Positions 1 to 10,124 of a DNA stretch of 64,000 nucleotides are shown in pieces (position 1 is the first letter of the stretch; the number at the start of each line of letters is the position of its first letter). Origin of the DNA: CAXBID01 sp963815305. GTDB taxonomy: Bacteria; Bacteroidota; Bacteroidia; Flavobacteriales; Flavobacteriaceae. Under the pieces are notes generated by a model. That model was not told the origin of the DNA and did not search any database. It saw nothing but the letters and a program-made list of their open reading frames with translations. The stretch covers positions 124,001 to 188,000 of the forward strand of contig CAWFFW010000001.1 in assembly GCA_963815305.1 (NCBI GenBank). Reading direction: 5' to 3'. The translations under genes and the position numbers were made by a program.

Positions 1-218
1 ATGAGGTAATCATAATCTTTTTGGTTTGATTATGTTTATCCTATAATAATGCCAATGCCAATAAAATGAATTACCCTCTTGTAACACTTGTTATTATTGA
101 CAAACAAGAAACAACATTATAATCAAAATATAAAATTCCCGAAAAAGTGATATAAATTCTTCGTTAAATTCCCGAAAATTTCAGGAATCTCAATTATCTT
201 TCAGTAAATATTTGGAAG
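1..218. other. Intergenic leader of the GAF regulator
   Basis: AT-rich sequence with no credible coding frame. It precedes the large regulator at 219 and presumably holds its promoter, but I see no clear Bacteroidota -33/-7 pair and no sigma54 -24/-12 site. A short repeated string (TTCCCGAAAA) occurs at about 137 and 170, which could be an operator pair or chance. Confidence 0.4.
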
Positions 219-3200
219 ATGGCTAAAGAAGGTGTAAAAATAAGTGATAAAAATAACGAAATTCTTCATTCTATTTTAAGTGACATCACATCGACACGTT
301 CGGTGCTAGAATTATTGCACATCATTTTTGAAAAAGTTGCCTTGATCATTGACTTTGACGATGTGGGACTTTTTCACGTGCTTGAGGATGGTAGGCATAG
401 AGATCTCGCAGTAGAAACAGGGACAAATTATGGAGCTAATCCGAGGATCAAACAAGAGTTGGGTTCAGAATGGTTAGAACCGGAAAGCTCTCTCGACGCT
501 ATTCTTGATAAAATCCATATACACTCTCTTTCAGATTATTTTAGTCATTATCCAGAACATCCACACCTTGAATTCCTTAAAAAGGAAGAATTGAAACAAT
601 TTATTAGCTGTCCTCTTAAACGAAACGGTGAAACTTTTGGTGTTTTTATGCTCTGGTCAAAAATAGAAAACAGGTATTCTAAAAAGGATATACCGTTTTT
701 TTCTAAGATTGCAGTCTATATAGCTATTGCGCTGTCCAATATTTTGGACAGAGAAGAGCTGTTAAAAGAAAAGCAGTTTAAGGAAACGCTGCTTAATATA
801 AGTAATATCGTATCTGAGACCCAAGACAGAGGAAAACTCTTGAATATTATTTTTAATCAACTAAAGCCCATCTTTAATTTTTGTGATACAGGTCTTTTCG
901 TCATAAGTGAAGATGGTTTAGAGGTAACAGATTGGTGTGTATTTGATAAGGAAGTAGACCCTTCTAAAAGCAATACCTTATTACGAGATAATGATTTTGC
1001 AACGATGACATATCCTGATAGTGCCTTAGAATGGGCAATAAATGATATGGTTGACAAAGATGATGCAGTAATCTATGATTACGAGGCGCTGAGAAATCGA
1101 TTTCCTCAATGGCCACACTTTTCAATAATGTTAGATCAGGATATCAAGGAATGCATTAGTGTGGTTTTAAGAAATGGTGGAAAGATAATAGGGATGCTCA
1201 ACTTCAACGCGAATAGGGTTGGACATTTTGGAGCTAATCACCTCTCTCTGTTTAAAGCAATCGCAGAACAACTTTCAGTAGCAGTCAGTAATATTATAGC
1301 AAAAGAGCAACTAGTACAGGAAAAAAACTTCAAAGAAACCTTACTTGCTATAAGTGAATCTGTTGCCTCTATTCAGGATCGAAAAGAACTCTTTAAAGTA
1401 ATTTTTGAAAAGATTAATCCAATAATTCCTATTGATGATGTAGGTATACTAATTTTAGATGAATCAGGCACACAATGGAAAGATTGGGCGGTACTCGATA
1501 ATTATCACGACACAGATTCCAATGATACCTTACATAGAACAGGGCTTATTGATTTCTTGCCTTTAGATTCCCTTACAAAACTTTCACTCAAGGAAACGTG
1601 TATTAGGAATATTACAAATCTTAAAAAAGACCATAGTGACAATACTTTTGTAGAAATAATGGCACAAAGTGGTTTAAAAGAATTTCTTTTCACACCACTA
1701 AAAGTAGGTAATAAAACAATAGGCGCTATTTTCTTTGATTCAAGAAAGGAAGGTGTTTACCATTTAGGACAATTTCCATTATTTAAAGCCATTGCAGACC
1801 AGCTTGCTGTTGCAGTAAGTAATGTTCTAGCGAATGAAGAATTATTAGAAGAAAAAAACTTTAAGGAGATCCTTTTAGCGATAAGCGAATCTGTAGCCTC
1901 TATTCAAGATCGAAAAGAACTGTTCAAGGTCATTTTTGAAAAGATCAATCCGATAATTCCTATTGATGATGTCGGTCTTTTGATATTGGATGAAACGGGA
2001 ACAAAATGGAAAGATTTGGCGGTCCTAGACAATTACCACCAAACTAGAGGTGGTAAAGAATTAGCAGCTTTAGGATTTACAGAGTTTCTACCGCTGGACA
2101 AGCTAACTAGATTAGGCATTGAACAGACGGGAATCATTTCTATAGAGGAAATGATTGAGAATTACTCTGACAATCCCTTTGTACCCATAATGGCCAAGGA
2201 CTTGAAGGAATTTTTATATACACCCTTGAAAGTAGGTAATTCGACGATCGGTTCCATTTTTTTAGACTCAGAAAAATCTGGAGTATATAATGAAAGTCAA
2301 TTACCCCTGTTCAAGGCAATCGCTGACCAGTTGGCAGTCGCGGTGAGTAATGTATTGGCCAATGAACGTTTGCAGGAAGAAAAAGATTTCAGTAACACGT
2401 TACTAGGCATCACGGAAGCTGTTGCTCAAGTAAACGATGGCGATGATCTGTACAAAACTATTTTCAAAAACATTAAACCTGTGTTTCCTTACGATGAATT
2501 TGGGCTGTTTATTATTAATGAATACAAAGACGAGCATTACGAGCTGATTACTGCTGATGATATGCACAATTCAAAAGCTCAAAAGTTAGTTGAAGATAAG
2601 CTTGCGATTAAATCTATTTATAGACATAAAGGAACTTCTGTAGCGTGGATGGCCAATAATGGGCCTGTATGTATAGCAATAAGTGATTTAGACAAAAAAG
2701 CATCACATCCCCAACACAAATATATGCTTGAAGGTGGACTAAGGCATTTGATCGGTGGCCCTTTGACTGTCGCAGGGAAAAAGTTTGGGATATTGTGCTT
2801 TACCTCTTATCAGGATGATTTTTATAAAGACGAACATCTCATCCTTTTTAAATCGATTGCAGAACAGATATCCATTGCAGTCTCGAACATCCTTACGAAT
2901 CAAAAAATCATTGAGCGGGAAAAGGAAAAATCGATTCTACTAGGAATCACTTCTGGTGTCTCAAAAATTAGGAGCCTACCCGACTTTTTAAGTTTCGTTA
3001 CCAAAAAATTAAAACCGATATTCAATTTTTATGACATCGGCGTCTTTTTATTAAGAGAAAATGGAGAATACAATGTTGATTTAGCAGCTATTGACCTAAA
3101 GATAAGCCCATCAGTAGGAAATGAAACTTTTTATATATCTAAGGAAAAACTTGTCAATCACAAAGGCTCTCTAATTGAGTGGATGATGGATGAAATAGAG

Positions 3201-6137
3201 AAAGTGGGCGGTCCATATTTATTTGACTTTGTAGATCTTGTAGAAAGATTCCCTAATTACTATCAATTTGAACTGTTAGATATCGTAAAAGAGGGCTATC
3301 GGGATTGTCTTGCCGCGAATTTGAAAATCGGCGATTCCATATTTGGGATGTTCTGTATCAATGCTATGGAGAAAAATTTTTTCAAACAGGAACAGTTTTC
3401 TATGTTCCAGAATGTGACAGAGCAATTGTCCGTTGCCATTTCCAATATCTTGGCGAACGAAGAATTATTACGGGAGAAAATGCTTAAAGAAACTTTGTTA
3501 GAAGTAAGCGAAGCGGTCAATAGCATCAGAAAACGAAAAGAGCTTTATGATACGATAATAACCATTTTACGACCACATCTGGGTTTTGCAGATGCGGTTC
3601 TATGTCTTGTTGATGATGAAAAGGGTACGCATATCCATCCGCATACCGCTGCACCAGAAAGTACAATTGTGCATCCATTATATAAAGAGTTGGTAGAAAA
3701 ACATCTAGAGACTAAAGGTTCACCAATGGAAGCTGTATTACTGGGTGACGATGTCAATGAGATGTTATTAGTAGATTGGTTGAAACGCTATCCTACCTAT
3801 CCTGGTTTTTTATTGATGAAAGACGTTGGGCTACAGTACAGCTTTACGCTTAAACTAAAGAGTCAGGACAATAATATTGGCATCCTATTCTTTCATTTTA
3901 CCGAACCTCAGGTATTGGACGATTTTAAAATCAAATTGTACTCGAACCTTCGCAATCAAATATCCATTGCCTTGAGCAACATACTCGCTCAAGAGTCCCT
4001 TGAAAATGAGAAAGACTTTAGCGACACTTTACTTGAGATTACTGAAGCGTTGGCTGCTGCAGACGATGCAATTCACCTTTATGATGCTATCAATACGGTG
4101 GTCAAAAAATTGATTCCCTTTGATCAGGTAGGTGTTTTGATTTTGGATAAAAGTGAAGAGTACCATTATGAACTCATCAACGAGAATTTTGTCAATCAAA
4201 TTTCAAACTCTAATAAGAAAACTGCGCCTTTAGAAAAACAAACGCTTTACAAACATAAGGGTACTTCTGTAGAATGGCTCGCTAAGAATGGTCCTGTAAT
4301 CACAAAAATGGACTATTTGGTTAAAAACACTAAGCATCCACGTCATCCTGATATGGTGAATGCAGGTATAAAAGAATTACTTGGTGGACCAATAATTAAT
4401 CAAGGAAAACCTATTGGTATGCTCGCCTTTAAACTAAAAAAGGAAGGTGTTTTCAATGAGCAGCACATAAAACATTATAAATCTGTTGCCGAACAAGTAT
4501 CCATATGTGTGGCGAATATTCTGTCCAAAAAGGAAATTTTATGGAAAAGCTCGGTACAAAATCTCGAACTCAAAGTTTCTAATATATTAACTGACGATGA
4601 TATTACCGTAGATAAATGGGGTTATATATTACAAGAATTTAAACAATATATCCCTTTTTCATTTGCGATGGTTATGAAAATAGACGATGGTAAAATAAAG
4701 CGATACCTATACGATTGGATCACACCCAATGAAAAGCGTCAACTAACGTTAGAGAATTTGGCTGAAATAACAAAACTGACTAAAAAGGATATTGAGAAAG
4801 CAGAGCAAGCATTATATCAAATAAGCACAAATACAACAGATTTTATTAATACTAAAAAAGGACTACCAACAGCTGTAAAATCCTTAATGTCTGCACTAGG
4901 GTTAAATGCTTTCCTGCCATTTCACATTGCAGTCAAGAAAAAAAATACCGAAATAGTACCTCTTTTGTTCAGTAAACAGAAGGAGCAATATAGTATTAGA
5001 CATATTAGCATACTCAACGGGACCAGAAATACGTTGCGAATATCACTAGAAAATATGTTGTCATCGTTTGACATTAAGCAAATGTCAGAACAATTGAAAC
5101 AGGAAAAAACCTATTTAGAAAGTGTCGTAAAGGAAGCCTACAATTTTGAGCATATGATCGGCGATAGTGAGGCGATTCGAGACGTTTTCAATCAAATCAC
5201 AGAGGTCGCAGGTGTTAACGCTACCACTTTACTTTTAGGAGAGACAGGTACTGGAAAAGAGCTTATTGCAAGGGCAATACACGAAAACTCAGATCGTAAG
5301 GACCGTGTATTGGTAAAAGTGAATTGTGCTGCTATACCATCACAAATCGTAGAGTCAGAATTATTTGGACATAAAAAAGGAGCTTTTACGGGAGCGATTC
5401 AAGATCGAGTTGGAAAATTTGAGTTGGCCAATAATGGAACTATTTTTTTAGACGAAATAGGAGAAATGCCATTAGAATTGCAAACTAAACTACTTCGTGT
5501 CATACAGGAGCGCGAAGTAGAGCGATTAGGGAGTAATGAAATTATAAAATTGAACATACGTATCATTGCCGCTACCAATAAAGATTTGCTAAAAGAGATT
5601 GAAAGCGGAAAATTTAGAGCAGATTTATATTACAGACTCAACAGCTTTCCTATAATAGTTCCACCATTAAAAGCTAGAGATGGAGATGTTCTACTATTAT
5701 CAGATTACTTTGCAAGACAATTTTCAGAACGTTATGGGTTACCATTTAAAGGATTTACTGCAAACTCACTATCAAGATTAAAACGATACGATTGGCCTGG
5801 AAATGTACGAGAACTTCAAAATTTGATGGAGCAGGCCATCATATCTCAACGTGGTAAAGTACTGGAAGTATATCCAGGAGCAACAGGTGCATCTAATTTA
5901 ACTTGGAGTGAGAATACAGGCAATAACACTTCAAATTTTGTTTTTCCTGAGAATTTTGATATGGACACCATTAAAAATGAAAAAGACAAATTAGAGCGTG
6001 CTTATATTCTACAAGCATTAGAGAAGACCAACTGGCGCGTGAGTGGAAAAAATGGCGCAGCTCGTTTGCTAGATGTTGCCTCTACAACCTTAGAATCTAA
6101 AATGAAGAAATTAGGGATTGAAAGAAATACATTATAG
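219..6137 (+). CDS. Giant multi-GAF sigma54-type AAA+ transcriptional activator (1972 aa)
   Basis: A cytoplasmic enhancer-binding regulator. Eight tandem GAF-like units of about 175-185 residues start near residues 10, 188, 372, 548, 724, 903, 1089 and 1267, and a ninth weaker unit spans about 1445-1625. Each unit ends in a repeated helix of the form AIADQLAVAVSN. The AAA+ domain follows: Walker A GETGTGKE near residue 1674, the sigma54 contact loop GAFTGA near 1721, Walker B TIFLDEIGE near 1740. The C-terminus (about 1930-1970) is a Fis-type helix-turn-helix. Family knowledge says GAFTGA proteins remodel sigma54 polymerase. The usual single sensor is replaced here by a GAF chain, with units 3 and 4 almost identical at their starts, so recent internal duplication is likely. 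The ligand is unknown. There are no membrane segments. It may control the gene group starting at 6258, but no sigma54 promoter was found there. Confidence 0.9.
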   Translation: MAKEGVKISDKNNEILHSILSDITSTRSVLELLHIIFEKVALIIDFDDVGLFHVLEDGRHRDLAVETGTNYGANPRIKQELGSEWLEPESSLDAILDKIHIHSLSDYFSHYPEHPHLEFLKKEELKQFISCPLKRNGETFGVFMLWSKIENRYSKKDIPFFSKIAVYIAIALSNILDREELLKEKQFKETLLNISNIVSETQDRGKLLNIIFNQLKPIFNFCDTGLFVISEDGLEVTDWCVFDKEVDPSKSNTLLRDNDFATMTYPDSALEWAINDMVDKDDAVIYDYEALRNRFPQWPHFSIMLDQDIKECISVVLRNGGKIIGMLNFNANRVGHFGANHLSLFKAIAEQLSVAVSNIIAKEQLVQEKNFKETLLAISESVASIQDRKELFKVIFEKINPIIPIDDVGILILDESGTQWKDWAVLDNYHDTDSNDTLHRTGLIDFLPLDSLTKLSLKETCIRNITNLKKDHSDNTFVEIMAQSGLKEFLFTPLKVGNKTIGAIFFDSRKEGVYHLGQFPLFKAIADQLAVAVSNVLANEELLEEKNFKEILLAISESVASIQDRKELFKVIFEKINPIIPIDDVGLLILDETGTKWKDLAVLDNYHQTRGGKELAALGFTEFLPLDKLTRLGIEQTGIISIEEMIENYSDNPFVPIMAKDLKEFLYTPLKVGNSTIGSIFLDSEKSGVYNESQLPLFKAIADQLAVAVSNVLANERLQEEKDFSNTLLGITEAVAQVNDGDDLYKTIFKNIKPVFPYDEFGLFIINEYKDEHYELITADDMHNSKAQKLVEDKLAIKSIYRHKGTSVAWMANNGPVCIAISDLDKKASHPQHKYMLEGGLRHLIGGPLTVAGKKFGILCFTSYQDDFYKDEHLILFKSIAEQISIAVSNILTNQKIIEREKEKSILLGITSGVSKIRSLPDFLSFVTKKLKPIFNFYDIGVFLLRENGEYNVDLAAIDLKISPSVGNETFYISKEKLVNHKGSLIEWMMDEIEKVGGPYLFDFVDLVERFPNYYQFELLDIVKEGYRDCLAANLKIGDSIFGMFCINAMEKNFFKQEQFSMFQNVTEQLSVAISNILANEELLREKMLKETLLEVSEAVNSIRKRKELYDTIITILRPHLGFADAVLCLVDDEKGTHIHPHTAAPESTIVHPLYKELVEKHLETKGSPMEAVLLGDDVNEMLLVDWLKRYPTYPGFLLMKDVGLQYSFTLKLKSQDNNIGILFFHFTEPQVLDDFKIKLYSNLRNQISIALSNILAQESLENEKDFSDTLLEITEALAAADDAIHLYDAINTVVKKLIPFDQVGVLILDKSEEYHYELINENFVNQISNSNKKTAPLEKQTLYKHKGTSVEWLAKNGPVITKMDYLVKNTKHPRHPDMVNAGIKELLGGPIINQGKPIGMLAFKLKKEGVFNEQHIKHYKSVAEQVSICVANILSKKEILWKSSVQNLELKVSNILTDDDITVDKWGYILQEFKQYIPFSFAMVMKIDDGKIKRYLYDWITPNEKRQLTLENLAEITKLTKKDIEKAEQALYQISTNTTDFINTKKGLPTAVKSLMSALGLNAFLPFHIAVKKKNTEIVPLLFSKQKEQYSIRHISILNGTRNTLRISLENMLSSFDIKQMSEQLKQEKTYLESVVKEAYNFEHMIGDSEAIRDVFNQITEVAGVNATTLLLGETGTGKELIARAIHENSDRKDRVLVKVNCAAIPSQIVESELFGHKKGAFTGAIQDRVGKFELANNGTIFLDEIGEMPLELQTKLLRVIQEREVERLGSNEIIKLNIRIIAATNKDLLKEIESGKFRADLYYRLNSFPIIVPPLKARDGDVLLLSDYFARQFSERYGLPFKGFTANSLSRLKRYDWPGNVRELQNLMEQAIISQRGKVLEVYPGATGASNLTWSENTGNNTSNFVFPENFDMDTIKNEKDKLERAYILQALEKTNWRVSGKNGAARLLDVASTTLESKMKKLGIERNTL

Positions 6138-6257
6138 AGAATAAACATTTTCAAATATGTTCTATGAATACTTGAAAAATGGACATTACTTCTTTTCTTA
6201 TAAAATATATCTTGGTTGAAATAAATACAGTAGTATTTTTCTCAAAAGATCACTTTT

Positions 6258-6806
6258 ATGAATTCACAATGGGAAGTCGATGGCTCAAACTCTTATGTCG
6301 GATTTGAACTTAGGCATTTGAAAATTTCAAAGTTAATTGGTGATTTCAGAACGTTTTCTGGTTGCTTAACGGTGACCGATGACGTAGCAAATCAACTTTC
6401 TAATCTGTTCATCAAAGCTGATGTTTCTAGTGTTAATACTCGAAATAGCAGAAGAGATAAAGTATTGAAGTCGTCTAATTGTCTCTCTGTCTTTGACTAT
6501 CCTGAAACACATTTTGAGTCATCCACATTTCTGCCAATTGATAAAGACCATTTTTTAATCAATGGAATTCTCAAACTTAAAGACTGTTCTAAAGAAATTC
6601 AATTTACAGCCTATGCAGGTGGAATAGCTTTTGACGCCACAAATCATCAGAAATTAGGATTGGAGTTAACTGCAATTATAAGCAGAAAGGATTTTAATCT
6701 CGATAATAAATTTCTTGCTGCTGATAAAGAAGAAACGATTTCAGACAATGTAGATCTTCATTTGCATTTACAGTTTTTAAAGACCTCTGGTACTTATGGA
6801 GCCTGA
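6258..6806 (+). CDS. YceI-like family protein
   Basis: A 182-aa protein with the YceI pattern: an opening W-x-V-D-x-x-x-S-x-V-x-F segment, a G-x-F strand, a central R-R-D-K segment followed by F-x-x-P-E-T-x-F, and a late strand with S-R-K-D-F. YceI proteins are lipocalin-like barrels that bind isoprenoid or other amphiphilic molecules. Many are periplasmic, but I see no signal peptide here, so this copy is probably cytoplasmic. Its end overlaps the next gene by 11 bp, so it heads a co-transcribed group that runs through the MFS and hydrolase genes. Exact ligand unknown. Confidence 0.8.
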   Translation: MNSQWEVDGSNSYVGFELRHLKISKLIGDFRTFSGCLTVTDDVANQLSNLFIKADVSSVNTRNSRRDKVLKSSNCLSVFDYPETHFESSTFLPIDKDHFLINGILKLKDCSKEIQFTAYAGGIAFDATNHQKLGLELTAIISRKDFNLDNKFLAADKEETISDNVDLHLHLQFLKTSGTYGA

Positions 6807-7116
6807 AATTTCAATTATCGATAACAAAGCTATTTCTTGTTTCACTATGACGACAAATTACGGTGATGCCTACATTCCATATAAAATTTCAGAAGATGGT
6901 ATTCTGATACTCAAAAACTCATCCTTTACAGACGGTATTGAAGAACACGGATTATTATATTTTATGATTAAAGAAATAGTAGAACAAGCACGTTCAAATA
7001 AGGTCATTATAGTGACAAGCTGTATTTGGATAAAATCGTATCTCAAATTATCCCGCAGAACACTAAATACAAATGAATATGAATCTATTAAAATTAACTC
7101 TTTTACTATCAAGTAG
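6796..7116 (+). CDS. Small YjdJ-type GNAT N-acetyltransferase-like protein
   Basis: A 106-aa protein resembling the short GNAT-like family (YjdJ type). It has a beta strand pair with an A-Y-I-P-Y-K-I segment, a central strand-turn with G-I-E-E-H-G-L in place of the usual acetyl-CoA pyrophosphate loop, a helix rich in Lys/Arg, and a final strand V-I-I-V-T-S-C followed by W-I-K-S-Y-L. The canonical R-G-x-G-x-A loop is altered, so acetyl-CoA binding is uncertain. It overlaps both neighbours (11 bp upstream, 44 bp downstream), which indicates translational coupling. Confidence 0.6.
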   Translation: MEPEISIIDNKAISCFTMTTNYGDAYIPYKISEDGILILKNSSFTDGIEEHGLLYFMIKEIVEQARSNKVIIVTSCIWIKSYLKLSRRTLNTNEYESIKINSFTIK

Positions 7117-8245
7117 TTTGACGGTAATGTCTGGAGCGACTATTTCGCCTTCACTTCCTTCTATGGCCAGAGTTTTTGCAGATGTTCCCAATGCCGTATT
7201 TCTAAGTAAGTTGGTACTAACAATTCCAGCGTTGTTCATTGCGATATGGGCGCCTATTGCGGGCAAGATAATTGATAAAACTGGCCGGTTAAAACTATTT
7301 TATGCAAGTCTCATTCTTTACGCTATAGGTGGCTGTTCTGGATTTTTTCTAGATAATCTGTATTTAATACTAGTAGGTAGAGCTGTTCTGGGAATAGCGG
7401 TTGGCGGCATTATGACGATCGTCATAACATTAATTGGAGACTACTTTGAGAATGAAGAACGCTCAAAATTTTTAGGATTACAAGCTGCCTTTATGGGTCT
7501 AGGTGGTATTGTTTTTATCACATTAGGTGGTATTATGGCAGATATGGACTGGCGTTATCCATTTCTTATTTATGTATTCTCATTGGTTCCTCTTTTATTG
7601 TCCTTTTTTTATCTCTATGAACCAAAAAGGGAGAAAAATACGAATTCAGAGTCCATATCAATTTCAGCATTACCTGGCGTTACACTACTGGTGTTTATTA
7701 CAGGTTTTTTGGGAATGTTATTTTTCTATTTGGTTCCTGTCCAAATTCCATTCTTACTGGAGGAAATGGAAATAACCTCTAATAAATTATCTGGGTACGC
7801 AATCGCCTGTAGTACAGTTTCAGGTTTAATTTTTTCGCTTCTTTATGCTAAGATAAAATCAAAGCTTACCTATAATCAAATAATGACTTTAGTATTTCTG
7901 TTTATGGGCTTAGGCTACTGTTTAGTTTATATCGCAGATACATACACGCTTATATTAGTGGTCACATTTATAATTGGTATAGGGACTGGACTACTCAATC
8001 CCGGAATAAACTCTTGGGTTTTGGAAGTCGTTAACAATAAGCAAAGAGGACTTGCAACCGGCTTTTTGACAACCAGTATATTCTTAGGTCAATTTCTATC
8101 GCCTATTCTCTTTGCACCTTTAATTGATTGGGTAGGATTACAAAAGGCATTTGTAGTGATAGGAGTCATAGGCCTAGCATTAGCACTAATCTATATGTTA
8201 CTCAAAAAAAGAAAACCAGATTACAACCTACTCATTAACAAATAG
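7073..8245 (+). CDS. MFS transporter, drug-efflux type
   Basis: A 390-aa inner-membrane protein with about 12 hydrophobic segments and the major facilitator signature between segments 2 and 3 (G-K-I-I-D-K-T-G-R-L-K, near residues 65-75). The second segment pair contains G-R-x-x-x-G-x-x-x-G, typical of proton-coupled drug efflux carriers. Its first codons overlap the preceding GNAT gene and a second in-frame ATG lies at 7079, so the exact start is uncertain. The hydrolase gene follows only 3 bp after the stop. Substrate not predictable. Confidence 0.85.
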   Translation: MNMNLLKLTLLLSSSLTVMSGATISPSLPSMARVFADVPNAVFLSKLVLTIPALFIAIWAPIAGKIIDKTGRLKLFYASLILYAIGGCSGFFLDNLYLILVGRAVLGIAVGGIMTIVITLIGDYFENEERSKFLGLQAAFMGLGGIVFITLGGIMADMDWRYPFLIYVFSLVPLLLSFFYLYEPKREKNTNSESISISALPGVTLLVFITGFLGMLFFYLVPVQIPFLLEEMEITSNKLSGYAIACSTVSGLIFSLLYAKIKSKLTYNQIMTLVFLFMGLGYCLVYIADTYTLILVVTFIIGIGTGLLNPGINSWVLEVVNNKQRGLATGFLTTSIFLGQFLSPILFAPLIDWVGLQKAFVVIGVIGLALALIYMLLKKRKPDYNLLINK

Positions 8246-8248
8246 TAT

Positions 8249-9118
8249 ATGACAATACCTCAAATAATCCCTTTATGGATGAGTGAAATTCCTAATAGGA
8301 TAGCTTCTGATGAAATTGAAAAAGAGGCCACTATTGGACCCTTTACTGGGATTACAAACATTCAAAAACCTGAATTACATTTTTACAAAGCAGACAGCCC
8401 TGTTAATAAGGGAGCTGTAATAATAATACCTGGAGGAGGTTACGAAATGCTTCTTATGGATAATGAAGGAGTAGCTATTGCACAATGGCTTAATGATTAT
8501 GGGATAAATGCATTTGTATTAAAACATAGATTACCCAATTCTAAAAGTATAGAAGACGCGCACCAAGTCCCATTAATAGATGCCAAACGTGCTATACGAT
8601 TGATTAGAAACTATGCTCAAAGTTGGAATATAGATGCAGATAAGATTGTTGTAATGGGTTTTTCCGCCGGAGGTCATTTAGCGAGTTGTTTAAATAGTCT
8701 TTTTGACTTAGGTAATAGTGATTCTCAAGATTCAATTGAAAAACAAAGCTGTCGTCCTGATTTTTCAGTATTGGCCTATCCTGTTATTACACTTACTAAA
8801 CCGTTTGCCTACAAAGGACTCATTGACCAATTGCTAGGTCAAGATCCAGATAAAAAACTTTTAGAATTTTATTCTACCGAGCTGAACATCCCTTTAGATC
8901 ATCCTGAAACATTTCTTGTTCACGCAAATGACGACCCATATGTATCAGTCCAAAACAGCATCTCATATTATCAAAGTTTACAGGAAAGAAAGATACCTGT
9001 GGAGATGCATCTCTATCCAGAAGGTGGTCACGGTTTTGGATTAGCTCAAGATCAATCCCATTTAAGCGAGTGGATTATTATGTGTATAGATTGGATCTTA
9101 GAAAAATGGAAACATTAA
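8249..9118 (+). CDS. Alpha/beta hydrolase of the acetyl-esterase/BD-FAE type
   Basis: A 289-aa cytoplasmic hydrolase. The oxyanion-hole motif I-P-G-G-G-Y lies near residue 60, the nucleophile elbow G-F-S-A-G-G near residue 137 gives the catalytic Ser, an acidic segment precedes H-A-N-D-D-P-Y near 225, and the catalytic His sits in E-G-G-H-G-F near 258. This arrangement fits acetylxylan esterase/BD-FAE-like enzymes that remove acyl groups from small esters or sugars. There is no signal peptide. It starts 3 bp after the MFS stop, so the two are co-translated. An export-plus-deacylation role is possible but only inferred. Confidence 0.8.
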   Translation: MTIPQIIPLWMSEIPNRIASDEIEKEATIGPFTGITNIQKPELHFYKADSPVNKGAVIIIPGGGYEMLLMDNEGVAIAQWLNDYGINAFVLKHRLPNSKSIEDAHQVPLIDAKRAIRLIRNYAQSWNIDADKIVVMGFSAGGHLASCLNSLFDLGNSDSQDSIEKQSCRPDFSVLAYPVITLTKPFAYKGLIDQLLGQDPDKKLLEFYSTELNIPLDHPETFLVHANDDPYVSVQNSISYYQSLQERKIPVEMHLYPEGGHGFGLAQDQSHLSEWIIMCIDWILEKWKH

Positions 9119-9139
9119 ATATTAAAAGAAGATTAAAAG

Positions 9140-10039
9140 TTGAAAAATAAAATTAAGTATTTTAAGATAACCGTCTTCGTAAGCATCTTTATGATTGGTG
9201 TTGGAGCTTCAGCACAATTATCGGACCTTGCGAGAGTAGAATACACAGTATTACCAGCAACCAACAGCGATTTCGAATTTAATAGAGTCCGTGCTTTATT
9301 CAATTATCCGCTAAAGTTAAAAACGGAAGAGAGTTATTTATTTCTGGGAGTTGACTACAGTAATATTAACATCGTTTACGAAGATGAAATCCCATTTGAT
9401 AGAGATGAGCTTAATGGTTTTCAATTATTTGATTTAAATATTGGCTACACACAACTTTTAAAGAATGGTTGGCGATTAGGCGCTCGATTTACACCAGGTA
9501 TTAGTTCAAATCTACAAGCTAACGATATCACCGTAAATGATATAGTACTATCTGGAGATATTGTATTTATTAAAGACAGAAAGGATGATACTACATTAGA
9601 AAAACCTTACAGATTAATAGTTGGTGTCTCATATTCTGGCAATAGAGGGTTTCCGTATCCTTTACCTTTTATTAGTTATTACAGACGGCTCAATGAAAAG
9701 TGGTCTTATAACTTGGGAGTACCTAAAACCAATATACAATACCACTTCAACAACGATAAGCACAGATTAAAATTTAGTGCAGAACTTGATGGTTTTACCG
9801 CAAACATTCAAAATGGAGCTGCAGCAAATGACGAAATAGCCGAAAGTATCAATATGTCATTAATCTTAAGCGGATTTCAATACGAGTTTCACCTTGCAAA
9901 ACGATTAGAATTGTATTCCAAACTTTATTATATTGTAGACAGAAATGTACAGCTGCGTAATGGGGATAGAGATAATTTTTACAAGATAGACGATAGCCAG
10001 ACCTTATCTTTTAAAATAGGTCTTAGAGTTAAAATCTAG
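9140..10039 (+). CDS. Outer-membrane beta-barrel protein (DUF6268-like)
   Basis: A 299-aa protein with an N-terminal signal peptide ending near A-S-A-Q and then alternating hydrophobic strands rich in aromatic residues, ending in F-K-I-G-L-R-V-K-I, which resembles a closing barrel strand. The start is TTG at 9140 with an AGA-rich stretch upstream. It follows the hydrolase by 21 bp and is likely the last gene of the operon. The match to the DUF6268 family is from memory of its general look and is tentative. Function unknown, presumably at the outer membrane. Confidence 0.6.
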   Translation: MKNKIKYFKITVFVSIFMIGVGASAQLSDLARVEYTVLPATNSDFEFNRVRALFNYPLKLKTEESYLFLGVDYSNINIVYEDEIPFDRDELNGFQLFDLNIGYTQLLKNGWRLGARFTPGISSNLQANDITVNDIVLSGDIVFIKDRKDDTTLEKPYRLIVGVSYSGNRGFPYPLPFISYYRRLNEKWSYNLGVPKTNIQYHFNNDKHRLKFSAELDGFTANIQNGAAANDEIAESINMSLILSGFQYEFHLAKRLELYSKLYYIVDRNVQLRNGDRDNFYKIDDSQTLSFKIGLRVKI

Positions 10040-10092
10040 TCGTATTTTAAAAGAAGTTTGCCTGGCAGTAAGGATCCTATATAATTGTCTTT

Positions 10093-10114
10093 TTACGCTT
10101 TCGCGAAAGCGTAA
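10093..10114. repeat. Perfect 22-bp palindrome with core CGCTTTCGCGAAAGCG
   Basis: TTACGCTTTCGC followed by its exact reverse complement. It lies between two convergent genes (9140-10039 and 10125-10502). The same 16-bp core recurs at 18565-18580 and 23430-23445. Such palindromes are abundant in some flavobacterial genomes; here it may serve as a terminator-like hairpin or a dispersed element. Confidence 0.85.
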
Positions 10115-10124
10115 CTTATTAAAA

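Noticed and set aside
6138..6257. Sigma54 promoter before the YceI operon
   Set aside because: No GG-N10-GC spacing could be found, so control by the upstream activator cannot be claimed.
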